A stretch of 21,387 bases of DNA from CALVGQ01 sp964370435 (GCA_964370435.1 CAYJJG010000022.1:1-21387), one strand, 5' to 3'. Counted from the first letter of the stretch, positions 7,871 through 16,386 are shown. Notes: generated from the letters alone by a model not told the origin. Numbers and translations: made by a program.

Positions 7871-8222
7871 AAAAAATAAATAATTACTATATACATGAAA
7901 GCAGTTATATCGATGACGATGTTCAAATAGGAAAAGATACAAAAATATGGCATTATTGTCACATCCAGTCCGGTGCTAAAATAGGTTGTAATTGCAATTT
8001 TGGACAAAATGTTAATGTTGCAAATAATGTAATTATTGGTAATGGATGCAAAATTCAAAATAATGTATCAATATATCAAGGTGTTGAATTAGAGGATTTT
8101 GTATTCTGTGGACCTTCAATGGTCTTTACAAATGATATTAATCCACGTGCTAAATATCCTAAAAAAACAAACAGTTACTTACGAACATTAGTTAAAGAGG
8201 GTGCAACTATAGGGGCAAATGC
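7861..8222 (+). CDS. wbpD: UDP-sugar 3-N-acetyltransferase, WbpD/WlbB-like, cut by assembly gap
   Basis: About 120 residues are visible before the run of N; WbpD-type proteins are usually around 190, so roughly a third is missing. The sequence shows the six-residue periodicity of a left-handed parallel beta-helix (hexapeptide repeat, V/I at every sixth position) from about residue 15. It carries VFCGPSMVFTNDINPRA (81-97), typical of WbpD/WlbB enzymes, and ends in VKEGATIGAN as a new coil begins. The family transfers acetyl from acetyl-CoA to the 3-amino group of UDP-GlcNAc(3NH2)A in the cytoplasm, working as a trimer. It starts inside the end of the epimerase gene (10-bp overlap), which implies coupled translation. 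The frame that appears to continue after the gap is an artefact of the N run and is not included. Confidence 0.85.
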
Positions 8223-8322
8223 NNNNNNNNNNNNNNNNNNNNNNNNNNNNNNNNNNNNNNNNNNNNNNNNNNNNNNNNNNNNNNNNNNNNNNNNNNNNNN
8301 NNNNNNNNNNNNNNNNNNNNNN
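8223..8322. other. Assembly gap (100 N)
   Basis: Exactly 100 undetermined bases, a conventional scaffold filler for a gap of unknown size. It interrupts the acetyltransferase gene. Everything downstream is therefore joined to block 1 only by scaffolding, and the real missing length and its genes are unknown. Confidence 0.97.
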
Positions 8323-8489
8323 CAATCCGTTTTTTTATCACCAACATAAATTTATTAGCTAAATAATTTTAATGCTATTGAAACTTTAGTAATATGCATT
8401 TTATTTATTATTGAACTAACGCATCTCCTATAAACTTTAAAATATAACTTTTACTATTCATCTTATAGTGGTTTTTGTTAAATTGCTTC

Positions 8490-8577
8490 AACTCTAAAAG
8501 AGAAGATATTGTGTTTAATATAATATATGTTAAAATTATTAGTGATATAAGCGGAGTTATTAACTCTTTAAGAGGAG
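8490..8577 (+). repeat. Two copies of the dyad AACTCTNNAAGAGNAG around the promoter
   Basis: The first copy is at 8490-8505 and the second at 8562-8577; they agree at 13 of 16 positions. Each contains CTCT-3 nt-AGAG, an imperfect dyad. The second copy overlaps the Shine-Dalgarno AGAGGAG (8571-8577), and the TATAAT box lies between the copies. The pair might be an operator, or CTCT could pair with the AGAG of the ribosome binding site. The stems are only 4 bp, so RNA folding alone is weak support. Confidence 0.35.
8509..8536 (+). promoter_or_regulatory. Candidate promoter of the second operon
   Basis: A perfect TATAAT lies at 8519-8524 but has no convincing -35 at 16-18 bp. An alternative is TTGTGT (8509-8514) with TAAAAT (8531-8536) at 16-bp spacing. 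Either would give a short leader before the start at 8584. The region is rich in A and T, so chance matches are likely. Confidence 0.35.
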
Positions 8578-8583
8578 TATTTT

Positions 8584-10629
8584 ATGATAAAAATATTATT
8601 AGCTGTGTTTGCAGTGTTATTTATCAGTTCAGGGATTGGTGTTGAACTTGTAAATAGATTAAATATAAAAAGGCTAAGTTATTCAGCACCATTAGGATTT
8701 GTAACAATGTTGTTTGCACTACAACTTACCTATTATCCAACACAATTTTTTAACTGGTCTTTTAACTGCATAATAATAACTAGTTTTATAGTGTTAGGAC
8801 TGGGCTTGTTTTTAGCTTTTAAACATCTTAAAGTGATCATTAAGGAAGTCTTTAACATTAACAGTATTTTTGTAGGTGCTGCTTTTGTGTGTTTCTTCAT
8901 TGTGTTTTATCATGTCTTCATTGATTTAGAATTTTCAGATTCACCAATGTATCTAAACTATATAGCTCAAAATATTGGTATTGATGAATTAAATAAATTT
9001 CATTTATACACAGGTTTAACTGGAGAAGTGTGGGAAGGCATTTATTTATTTCAAGGGTATTATCATTTTGGAAGTTTCCTATGTTGGCTAATTAATATAC
9101 CTTTTTACGTATTTGGTATACCAGGCTATGTTGAGAATATTACTATATCTACTTATGGTTTAGGATCAATTTACTCCATTATTAGTTCAATGTTTTTTGT
9201 ATCTATGATTCAATCTTTAGATATAAAAAATAAAATATTGAAATATAGTACTTTGATTTTTGTGTTATTTTATTCTAATTTTTATTACTGGCGTGTAGTG
9301 TTTTCTTATTATGGAAATACATGGCGTACATTACTGATTACTATGTTGATTTATTTTATATATCAATGGATTAAAGAAAATAAAGAAGATTATCGCTATA
9401 TTCTTATTGTGATTTTAGGGGCAGGGTTTGCTAGTTCATCCTCCTTCTTGTTTATTTCTTTTAGTGTTATTTTTGCATTAATGGTGTATTTGTTTAGTAT
9501 CAAAAGAAAACAAGCTTTTATTGATTTATCGATTATTGTTATACCGATGTTACTAAATGTAACTATCATGTTTACTATTGGAAGTGTACATCTAAGTATA
9601 GCGATTACTATTTTAGCAACTATCTATTATGTGGGATTAAAACAAAAATGGATACTTCCACTTATAAATAATGTAGAACAGTTTTTATTTAAGCATACTA
9701 AATTAATCTTCTTTGTGATAGCGCCTTTATTTCTAGCGGTGTATAGCTACTATATTAATATTTTTGAACCAGAATTTTTATATGATTTTGATTATTGGTT
9801 TCAAGATCATCAAAAATATGACATGGTGAAGGATTATCGTTTTGTTTATGCTAATTGGATGGATAATATTTTAAATGTAATACGTTGGTTAGGGGTTATA
9901 CTAATTCTAGTACATAACAAATATAAAAATAGTTGGCTAAAAACTTTATTTATTGTAAGTTTATTACTCTTTTTAAATCCTTTAGTGACTACCGCTATCG
10001 CTAAATTAATTGCTTCAAATGTGTTTTATAGAATTATTGAAGTCATGTTTAATCCATTTACTGAAACAATCTTATTCTTAGTAGTTATAGATTATTTTAA
10101 GGAAAACAAAATTCTTATTTATGGATTAAGTGTAACAATGATAATTATCACAGTACTTAGTCATGGATATTCATGGGTAGATAATGAAGATGGCCTATAT
10201 ACCTTCTATATTAAAGAAGAATTGAATTTAATTCCACTATATAAAGTTACTGTGGAAGAATACCAAGTAATTAAAGAACTTCAAGCAATTACTGAAGATT
10301 ATCAAGAAGAGGAACAACTTCGTGTAATTTCTCATGCAGAGGGATTAAGAACGTTTATGCCACAGGTATACCAGTTATTTACGGCAAGGGATTATTATTA
10401 TGTAGGGACACGACTTAATGAAATGTTCTATCAGATTGCTAGAAAACATCATGGTTGGGAAGAATATCCTTATACTGATTATTCATTAACCTGCACCTTC
10501 ATTAATGATTATGGTGTTGATTATGTAATAAGTAAATATTGGGAAAACCCTGAATTTGATGCGGCACTCGATGGATGTTCAGTAATTACTTTTGAATCAG
10601 AAGTTTTTAGACTTAGAGCAATAGATTAA
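8584..10629 (+). CDS. Large multi-pass membrane protein, probable GT-C-type glycosyltransferase
   Basis: 681 residues with roughly 11-13 hydrophobic membrane segments up to about residue 530, then a C-terminal domain of about 150 polar residues. The first large loop carries FSDSPMY (117-123), where D119 stands at the usual acidic position of GT-C enzymes. These enzymes take sugars from polyprenyl-phosphate donors on the outer face. The tail (from about LQAITEDYQEEE to the end) resembles the soluble end domains of bacterial GT-C proteins. No exact family is recognised; an uncharacterised membrane family such as DUF6077 is an alternative. The following gene is a DPM1-type polyprenyl-phosphate glycosyltransferase, a natural donor-supplying partner. 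AGAGGAG at 8571-8577 precedes the ATG. The 18-bp gap to the next gene implies one operon. Confidence 0.6.
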   Translation: MIKILLAVFAVLFISSGIGVELVNRLNIKRLSYSAPLGFVTMLFALQLTYYPTQFFNWSFNCIIITSFIVLGLGLFLAFKHLKVIIKEVFNINSIFVGAAFVCFFIVFYHVFIDLEFSDSPMYLNYIAQNIGIDELNKFHLYTGLTGEVWEGIYLFQGYYHFGSFLCWLINIPFYVFGIPGYVENITISTYGLGSIYSIISSMFFVSMIQSLDIKNKILKYSTLIFVLFYSNFYYWRVVFSYYGNTWRTLLITMLIYFIYQWIKENKEDYRYILIVILGAGFASSSSFLFISFSVIFALMVYLFSIKRKQAFIDLSIIVIPMLLNVTIMFTIGSVHLSIAITILATIYYVGLKQKWILPLINNVEQFLFKHTKLIFFVIAPLFLAVYSYYINIFEPEFLYDFDYWFQDHQKYDMVKDYRFVYANWMDNILNVIRWLGVILILVHNKYKNSWLKTLFIVSLLLFLNPLVTTAIAKLIASNVFYRIIEVMFNPFTETILFLVVIDYFKENKILIYGLSVTMIIITVLSHGYSWVDNEDGLYTFYIKEELNLIPLYKVTVEEYQVIKELQAITEDYQEEEQLRVISHAEGLRTFMPQVYQLFTARDYYYVGTRLNEMFYQIARKHHGWEEYPYTDYSLTCTFINDYGVDYVISKYWENPEFDAALDGCSVITFESEVFRLRAID

Positions 10630-10647
10630 ATAAGAGGAGGAATTAAA

Positions 10648-11583
10648 ATGAAGAAAATAGCTGTGCTTGTGCCATGTTATAACGAAGAGTTAACAGTAAC
10701 TAAAGTAGTAGAAGATTTTAAAAGAGAACTTCCTGATGCTGATGTTTATGTTTATGACAATAATTCTAAAGATAAAACAGTGGAACTTGCGATTAAAGCT
10801 GGTGCTATTGTAGGTAAAGAAACTAGACAAGGCAAGGGTAATGTAGTTAGAACGATGTTTAAAGATATCGATGCTGATGTTTATGTTGTGGTTGATGGTG
10901 ATGATACTTATCCTGCTGATGAGGTACACAAGATGATTGCTCCAATTTTAGAAAACCGTGTTGATATGGTTATTGGTGATCGATTGTCTAATGGGACTTA
11001 TACACAAGAAAATAAAAGAGGATTTCATAATTTTGGGAATAATTTAGTTAAAGGTTTAATTAATAAGTTATTTAAAAGCGACATAAAAGATATTATGACA
11101 GGGTATCGCGTATTTAGTAGAAGAATGGTAAAAAATATGCCAATTATGAGTTCGGGCTTTCAAATTGAAACTGAAATGACTATTTTCTCATTAGTACATA
11201 GAATGAAAATAGAGGAAGTAGCAATAATTTATCGTGATCGACCAGAAGGTAGTGAATCAAAACTCAATACGATACAAGATGGAATTAAGGTATTATTAAC
11301 ATTATTTAATTTATTTAAGAATTACCGCCCAATGTTATTTTTTAGTCTAATTTCATTCATATTTGTACTAGTAGGTATTGTTATAGGAACACCTGTTATT
11401 GTTGAATTTGCTCTTACAGAGTATGTAAGTAAAGTGCCAAGTGCAATATTAGCATCTGGATTAGTTATTATCGGCTTTGTGGTATTCTTAATTGGAATTA
11501 TACTAGATTCGATTAAAAATCAAACATGTTTACTTTTTGAAACAATGCTAAATCAATACGAAGCAAGAGAAAATAATAAATAA
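10648..11583 (+). CDS. GT2 polyprenyl-phosphate glycosyltransferase (DPM1-like) with two C-terminal membrane helices
   Basis: 311 residues. The GT-A domain covers about 1-220: VLVPCYNEE (7-15), YDNNSKDKT (36-44), ARQ-type loop ETRQGKGNVVRTMF (58-71) and the metal-binding DGDD (83-86), then MTGYRVFSRRM (150-160) and RDRPEGSESKLNT (196-208). These are hallmarks of dolichyl/polyprenyl-phosphate hexose synthases. Two membrane helices follow at about 228-250 and 265-287, leaving a short cytoplasmic tail. Role: making polyprenyl-phosphate-sugar from a nucleotide sugar on the inner face, to be flipped and used by GT-C enzymes outside. The sugar is not identifiable from sequence. It sits between a GT-C candidate and a surface lipoprotein with short gaps and good ribosome binding sites. 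It is not a close paralogue of the GtrB-type gene further downstream. Confidence 0.88.
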   Translation: MKKIAVLVPCYNEELTVTKVVEDFKRELPDADVYVYDNNSKDKTVELAIKAGAIVGKETRQGKGNVVRTMFKDIDADVYVVVDGDDTYPADEVHKMIAPILENRVDMVIGDRLSNGTYTQENKRGFHNFGNNLVKGLINKLFKSDIKDIMTGYRVFSRRMVKNMPIMSSGFQIETEMTIFSLVHRMKIEEVAIIYRDRPEGSESKLNTIQDGIKVLLTLFNLFKNYRPMLFFSLISFIFVLVGIVIGTPVIVEFALTEYVSKVPSAILASGLVIIGFVVFLIGIILDSIKNQTCLLFETMLNQYEARENNK

Positions 11584-11599
11584 ATATTAAGGAGATACT

Positions 11600-13684
11600 A
11601 TGAATACATGGATAAAAAAAATATCACTTTTGGCACTTTGTACATTGCTTGTAGGATGCCAAAGTAAAAGTAATGAAATTGTTGATACTAGTTTTAGTGA
11701 AGACAGTGATACTGTAGAATATTATAATAGTACTAAAGCACCTCAAGCTTCTATAGTTGAAGGTATTCATAGTGATGCTTATTTAATACAAGAAGACTTT
11801 GAACATGCTTTTAAAAGTAATTTATTACAAAATGATGATAGTGTATCTATAAGTTTTTGGATAGAACCCAGTGTTAATCCCCAAGGTTCAATACTTTTCA
11901 CACTGATGTCAGAAAATGGTGATTATCTTAGAATGAGTAATGCTGGTGTTATTGATGAAGAAAATAATCACGGTATTAATCTAGAAATAAAAGTAGGTAA
12001 AACTAATGAATGGGTTACTGCAGCAAATGAATTTCATTTAAATAGCTATAAATATAATCATGTTGCTATAACTATTAATAATCAAGAGGTAGTGCTTTAT
12101 TTAAATGGCGAATTAGCAGCACAAGGAAATTTATCGCAAAATAATACAGCAATTAAAGATAGTACACTGTATATTGGAAATGATGCTGCTGATGGTAGTA
12201 ATAATATTGGCGGGAAATTTCAAGATTTTAAAATAACAAACTATACAATGAATCAAGAAGAAGTAAAAAAAGATTTTGAAAAGATTTATCCTCAAGTATT
12301 ATTAGAGCGCGTTTACTTTCCTGAGATGGATGATGTAACAGAAGCTTTTTGGCTATATCCAGAGCTTGGTGATGTATATCCAGCAACATGGACAAGTGAT
12401 AAACCAGAGTATATACTAGTTGATAAAAACCATGGTAATATTACACTTCCTACAGTTGAAGAAGGCGATCAAGAGGTTACTTTGACTATGGCAACTACAG
12501 TTAATGGTGTAGTCTTTGAAAAGGATTTTGTATTTACAGTACGTGCTGAATCAACTTCAACTGCTTTATATCGTGATAGTACTGCACTATCAATCAACAT
12601 TGACCATATTATGAATGCGAACACTTTATTACCTACAAAGGGTGATGAAAATTCAATGATAACTTGGGAAGTGCTTGCAGGTGATTGTACTATTGAAGAT
12701 AATAAAATTATTAAAAATACCGATCAAGAAAAACTTCCAGCTACTTTACAGGCTACACTAAGTCAAGATGGACTTGAGGAAAAAGTAACATTTGATGTAG
12801 TGGTTCTTGATGAATATGTAGCTTATATTATGTCTTATTTTAATGGTAATTTAGGAGAAGAAAGAGGTAAATTAGCTTATAGTTATGATGGTTTAAACTG
12901 GGTGGATTTAAATGATTCTGATCCTGTATTATCTTCAAATTTAGGGAATGGTAGAATACGAGATCCTTTTATTACCAGAGATAAAGAGGGCGATTTTATA
13001 GTATTAGCAACACAAGGTTTTGATAATCCAGAAATTTATATTTGGAAATCCGAAGATTTAGTGCAATTCTACGATCATAGTTTAAATCTGATTGCTTATA
13101 GTGATGAAAGCTTACATAGTACTGGAGACCGTGCATGGGCGCCAGAGCTGTTATATGATGAGAAACAAGATTTATACTATATTTTATACTCCGATCCTCT
13201 TCATGAAGAGGGAGGACATATTTATTATGTAACAACAACGGATTTTGTAGAATTTAGCTATCCTAATGTATTTTACGGCCCAGGTTATCCGGTAATTGAT
13301 GGTACCGTAATAAATATGGATGGAAAGTTCTGGATGTTTTATAAGGATGAGCGTGTTGGAGCAACGACAATATTTTATGCTTCAAGTAATGAAATTGAAA
13401 ATAAATTTGGATTAGCTTATGATCGTGAGTTTATCTTTAATAAAAAATTTATTGAAGGGCCATTCGTGGTTGAAAATTTTGAAAATGATAGTTATTACTT
13501 ATATGTAGATCATTATCCAGAGGCAAAGTTTTATGTAGCAAGTTTTAGTCAATTAGGTCTTGAAGCTGATTTTGAGTGGTTAGAGGAAGACCAATATCAA
13601 CTTCCAAATGAAGATGTGCGCCATGGTTCTACTATTGCAGTAACTCAAAATGAACTTGAACTAATTCTAGAGCACTATAAATAA
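11600..13684 (+). CDS. Surface lipoprotein with LamG-like, Ig-like and GH43 domains
   Basis: 694 residues. A lipoprotein signal peptide (NTWIKKISLLALCTLLVGC) ends in a lipobox with C20, so the protein is tethered outside the membrane. Residues about 55-225 form a LamG/concanavalin-like jelly roll (ISFWIEP, HVAITINNQEVVLYLNGE, LYIGNDAADGS). About 235-315 and 320-405 look like atrophied bacterial Ig-like domains (WTSDKPEYI, then TLTMATTVNG). From about 407 a five-bladed beta-propeller of GH43 type follows: RDPF (454-457) with D455 as likely base, RAWAPELLYD (511-520), IDGTVI (566-571) with D567, and EGPF (619-622) with E619 as likely acid. RHGS (674-677) fits the propeller's conserved His. The early propeller motif LAYSYDGLNW resembles the GH43_Bt3655-like branch. 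Substrate unknown: it could trim or remodel the polymer made by its neighbours, or act on dietary or host glycans. All expected catalytic residues seem present. Confidence 0.82.
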   Translation: MNTWIKKISLLALCTLLVGCQSKSNEIVDTSFSEDSDTVEYYNSTKAPQASIVEGIHSDAYLIQEDFEHAFKSNLLQNDDSVSISFWIEPSVNPQGSILFTLMSENGDYLRMSNAGVIDEENNHGINLEIKVGKTNEWVTAANEFHLNSYKYNHVAITINNQEVVLYLNGELAAQGNLSQNNTAIKDSTLYIGNDAADGSNNIGGKFQDFKITNYTMNQEEVKKDFEKIYPQVLLERVYFPEMDDVTEAFWLYPELGDVYPATWTSDKPEYILVDKNHGNITLPTVEEGDQEVTLTMATTVNGVVFEKDFVFTVRAESTSTALYRDSTALSINIDHIMNANTLLPTKGDENSMITWEVLAGDCTIEDNKIIKNTDQEKLPATLQATLSQDGLEEKVTFDVVVLDEYVAYIMSYFNGNLGEERGKLAYSYDGLNWVDLNDSDPVLSSNLGNGRIRDPFITRDKEGDFIVLATQGFDNPEIYIWKSEDLVQFYDHSLNLIAYSDESLHSTGDRAWAPELLYDEKQDLYYILYSDPLHEEGGHIYYVTTTDFVEFSYPNVFYGPGYPVIDGTVINMDGKFWMFYKDERVGATTIFYASSNEIENKFGLAYDREFIFNKKFIEGPFVVENFENDSYYLYVDHYPEAKFYVASFSQLGLEADFEWLEEDQYQLPNEDVRHGSTIAVTQNELELILEHYK

Positions 13685-13700
13685 GATTGGAGCAGTATTA

Positions 13701-14405
13701 ATGGAATATCGTATTGAAGAAAAGTTTTTATGTAGTGAGTTTGATTATTATTTAATTAAAAGCAGAATACAGCAACTAATGGAAGTGGATAAAAATGCTT
13801 CAGAAAATAATGAATATATTATTAAGTCGATATATTTTGATGATGTTTTTAATACTTGTTATAACCAAAATGAAGATGGTGTTGATATTCGTAGTAAATA
13901 TCGTATTAGATGCTACAATAACGAAGATAACATAATTAGATTAGAACGAAAAGACAAAAAAAATGGGTATACACATAAAGAAAGTTGTCTTTTAACTAAA
14001 GAGGAGTATACGACGTTATTAAAAGAAGATTGGCAGTTTGAAGTAGCAGATAAAAAACTATTAAATGAGCTAAATCTAAAACGTCTGCAGTCTTGGATGA
14101 AACCCTCTGCTATAGTAGAATATACTAGGGAAGCATACATCTATGAACCTGGAAATGTACGTGTAACTTTCGATAAAAATATGAATGTATCACAAGATAT
14201 TAATAATTTTTTTGAGGAGGATATGCAAAGTATTCCGATTCTTGATGATAATCAATTTATAGTGGAAGTTAAATATGATGAATTTTTACATAAGGCAATT
14301 GAAAGTGCTTTAGATACTAAAAATTTATATCGAACAACATTTTCAAAGTTTTACCTTGGTAAACAAAAGTTAGGAACAATGACAGAAACATTTATAGAAG
14401 AATAA
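13701..14405 (+). CDS. VTC-domain protein (polyphosphate polymerase-type tunnel domain)
   Basis: 234 residues forming a single soluble VTC domain, without the SPX or membrane parts of yeast Vtc4. Basic residues expected to line the phosphate tunnel are visible: K8 in RIEEKF, K66/R68/R70 in RSKYRIRCY, R80/R83/K84 in RLERKDKK, R143 in YTREAY, K191 with E189 in VEVKYDE, and K216 in RTTFSKFYLGK. In yeast Vtc4 the equivalent lysines, arginines and a metal-binding glutamate polymerise polyphosphate from ATP. For bacterial stand-alone VTC proteins this activity is a family-based inference. It has no signal peptide, so it is cytoplasmic. It lies 16 bp after the GH43 gene and 14 bp before the DUF4956 gene, so the VTC and membrane proteins are probably made together. 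Another CYTH-like tunnel enzyme is a less likely alternative. Confidence 0.83.
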   Translation: MEYRIEEKFLCSEFDYYLIKSRIQQLMEVDKNASENNEYIIKSIYFDDVFNTCYNQNEDGVDIRSKYRIRCYNNEDNIIRLERKDKKNGYTHKESCLLTKEEYTTLLKEDWQFEVADKKLLNELNLKRLQSWMKPSAIVEYTREAYIYEPGNVRVTFDKNMNVSQDINNFFEEDMQSIPILDDNQFIVEVKYDEFLHKAIESALDTKNLYRTTFSKFYLGKQKLGTMTETFIEE

Positions 14406-14419
14406 AGGAGATTAAAAAA

Positions 14420-15097
14420 ATGAGTATAGGAGATATTATAAAAGATTCAGTATTAGATCAATTTACACCACAAATAAGTTTGACGGTGCTAGGTTTATTA
14501 ATTATGTTTGCAGTTACAGCAGTATTTGCAATGTATATTTTTGTTATATATAAGTTAAATTCAAAGAGGAGTTTTTATTATCCTAACTTCGCAAAAACAT
14601 TAGTAGGATTACCAATTATCACTGCAACGATAATCGTTGCAATGCAAATCAATATCCTAGTATCATTGGGTATGGTTGGAGCATTATCGATAGTGCGCTT
14701 TAGAAATGCAGTAAAAGATCCCCTTGATTTATTATTCTTATTTTGGAGTATTACAATAGGTATAGTCTGTGGTACAGGAGCTTATACTTTAGCGCTTATT
14801 GCTTCAGTGATCATAACTATAGTAATTTGGGGATTAGATTTCTTTCCTAATAAGAGTAATACTTATTTGTTGTCGATTAAAGGAACAAATACAATGAATG
14901 AAGATGAAATAATTAATCAAGTTAAAACTGTTGCAAAGTATATTAAAATTCGCACAAGAAATATGAATGAAAAGAATATAAATTTATTAATTGAACTAAG
15001 CACAAAAGATGGAAGTGGTGTTATTACTTCAATTATTAATGTTGAAGGAGTAATCAATACTTCGCTAATATCGCATGATGGAGAAGTTAGGTGTTAA
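14420..15097 (+). CDS. DUF4956 family membrane protein
   Basis: 225 residues. Four or so membrane helices lie at about 18-45, 60-82, 100-120 and 121-140, followed by a soluble C-terminal domain of about 80 residues. The family hallmark is visible as SLGMVGALSIVRFRNAVKDP (82-101), running into DLLFLFWSITIGIVCGTG, with charged residues R93, R95, K99 and D100 beside membrane segments. The function of DUF4956 is not established. It is a known genomic neighbour of VTC and CotH genes in Firmicutes, and here sits exactly between them. A reasonable inference is that it is the membrane partner of the soluble VTC protein, perhaps a passage for polyphosphate. Its AAAGGAGA site (14404-14411) overlaps the end of the VTC gene, and its own end overlaps the CotH start by 7 bp, so all three are translationally linked. 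Confidence 0.85.
   Translation: MSIGDIIKDSVLDQFTPQISLTVLGLLIMFAVTAVFAMYIFVIYKLNSKRSFYYPNFAKTLVGLPIITATIIVAMQINILVSLGMVGALSIVRFRNAVKDPLDLLFLFWSITIGIVCGTGAYTLALIASVIITIVIWGLDFFPNKSNTYLLSIKGTNTMNEDEIINQVKTVAKYIKIRTRNMNEKNINLLIELSTKDGSGVITSIINVEGVINTSLISHDGEVRC
15080..15093 (+). promoter_or_regulatory. Ribosome binding site and GTG start inside the end of the DUF4956 gene
   Basis: GGAGAAG at 15080-15086 precedes a GTG at 15091, whose frame overlaps the DUF4956 stop (15095-15097). No better start follows until well into the protein, and the GTG gives a complete membrane anchor. The arrangement indicates translational coupling. GTG is the only non-ATG start among the well-supported complete genes here. 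Confidence 0.65.
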
Positions 15098-16386
15098 CCA
15101 ACCGAAATATAAAAAAAATTTTATTTTTACTAACTATAGTAGGCATTTTTATTATAGTTATTTTTTCATTTGTAATAGAACAAGAAAAACAACTGCAATT
15201 AGAAACTAGATTTCCAACATTAGAAATCATGGTTGATGATAATGTATGGCCTAGAGAGAAGGTTTATTTTAATGGTGAAGCTTCTTTAATATATGCAGAT
15301 AATATTGGAAATATTGCAAGTGAAGATATGCAAATTAGAGCACGAGGAAACGGCTCACTAACACATGATAAAACTTCGTATAAAATAAAGTTTGATGATA
15401 AGGTATATCTTATGGGAGAGGAAGTGCAGCCTGCAAGAGACTGGGTATTGCTTGCGAATTACATTGATTTATCAATGATGCGCAATTTTTATGCTACTCA
15501 GTGCATGGAGAAATTAGAACATATTGCATTTGCTCCAAATACTATGTTTGTAGAAGTAATATTTAATAATTTTCCAGTTGGAGTCTATCAAGTATATGAA
15601 TCTATTGAATTAGATGAAGCGCGATTAGATATAGATGAAGATTCTTCTGAAATACAAAATGGATTTTTAATTGAGCGGGATTTACTTCCTACAGGAACAG
15701 AAGGTACTGATTATGTTGTGGTAAGTGATATTCCTTATAACATTAAAAGCGATGTTCATAATGTTGAGCAAGCTGATTATGTTAAAGATGTTATTAGTCA
15801 AGTTGAAGCTGCAATATATTCTGAAGAACAAGAAACAATAGAAGAAGTAATGAATGTAGATTCAAGTATAGATGTTTTTTTGTTATGTGAGTTTGGCAAA
15901 AACTATGATGTAGGATGGGGAAGCTTTTATATGCACTTATACCCTAATGATGATACTCTTTATTTTGGTCCACCTTGGGATTTTGATTTAACTATAGGAA
16001 ATGACATGCGCTTGGATAATGGTTCATATGAAGGAATGTATATGGGAAACTATGAATATAATCTAGCTCGTAATCATCATTGGTATATGGCTTTATTGCA
16101 ACAAGATTGGTACAAGATAAAAGTAGTGGAGCGTTGGAATGAAATAAAACATATCTTTTTAGATACTATAGAAGAAGTTGAGGCAGTGGCTAGTAAGTAT
16201 GTAGCATCGTTTGAATTAGACCAAGAGCTATGGACTTTTCAAAGACGCTTAGAAACGCATATCATGAGACCGGATGTATTAGCAGAATTTGCTACTTATA
16301 ATCAACATGTTGACTATTTAGTAGAATGGATAGAAAACAGATATCTCTGGCTAGATCATTATTTTAATTATGATATATTCAAATAA
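15091..16386 (+). CDS. CotH-family kinase-like protein, membrane-anchored (first of two)
   Basis: 431 residues. A basic N-terminus (NRNIKKI) and one hydrophobic helix at about 9-29, without a clear cleavage site, predict a signal anchor with the rest outside the cell. The CotH domain spans about 40-425: IRARGNGSL (82-90) as the glycine-rich loop, YKIKFD (97-102), DWVLLANYIDLSMMRN (117-132), VYESIELDEARLDI (168-181), NGFLIERD (190-197), YNIKSD (216-221) and FGPPWDFDLTIG (292-303). The last motif holds the metal-binding Asp pair of the atypical CotH kinase fold (D297, D299). Family role: in Bacillus subtilis, CotH phosphorylates Ser-rich spore coat proteins. Here no spore coat gene is near, and the partners are VTC, DUF4956 and glycosyltransferases, so a surface protein or glycan is a more likely target. 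Catalytic motifs are intact. It overlaps the DUF4956 gene and uses a GTG start. Confidence 0.85.
   Translation: MLTNRNIKKILFLLTIVGIFIIVIFSFVIEQEKQLQLETRFPTLEIMVDDNVWPREKVYFNGEASLIYADNIGNIASEDMQIRARGNGSLTHDKTSYKIKFDDKVYLMGEEVQPARDWVLLANYIDLSMMRNFYATQCMEKLEHIAFAPNTMFVEVIFNNFPVGVYQVYESIELDEARLDIDEDSSEIQNGFLIERDLLPTGTEGTDYVVVSDIPYNIKSDVHNVEQADYVKDVISQVEAAIYSEEQETIEEVMNVDSSIDVFLLCEFGKNYDVGWGSFYMHLYPNDDTLYFGPPWDFDLTIGNDMRLDNGSYEGMYMGNYEYNLARNHHWYMALLQQDWYKIKVVERWNEIKHIFLDTIEEVEAVASKYVASFELDQELWTFQRRLETHIMRPDVLAEFATYNQHVDYLVEWIENRYLWLDHYFNYDIFK

Larger units (their letters stand above)
8323..8583 (+). other. Non-coding stretch after the gap and before the second operon
   Basis: 261 bp of AT-rich sequence with many stops in all frames and no gene. 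It holds a consensus -10 box, two copies of an imperfect palindrome and the AGAGGAG ribosome binding site of the next gene. CCGTTTTTTT at 8327-8336 could be the T-run of a terminator whose stem is lost in the gap, but this cannot be shown. No tRNA or insertion-sequence end is recognised. Confidence 0.6.

Noticed and set aside
8323..8349. Apparent continuation of the acetyltransferase frame after the N run
   Set aside because: The frame across a gap of unknown length is meaningless, and the few residues after it (QSVFLSPT) do not fit a hexapeptide-repeat protein.
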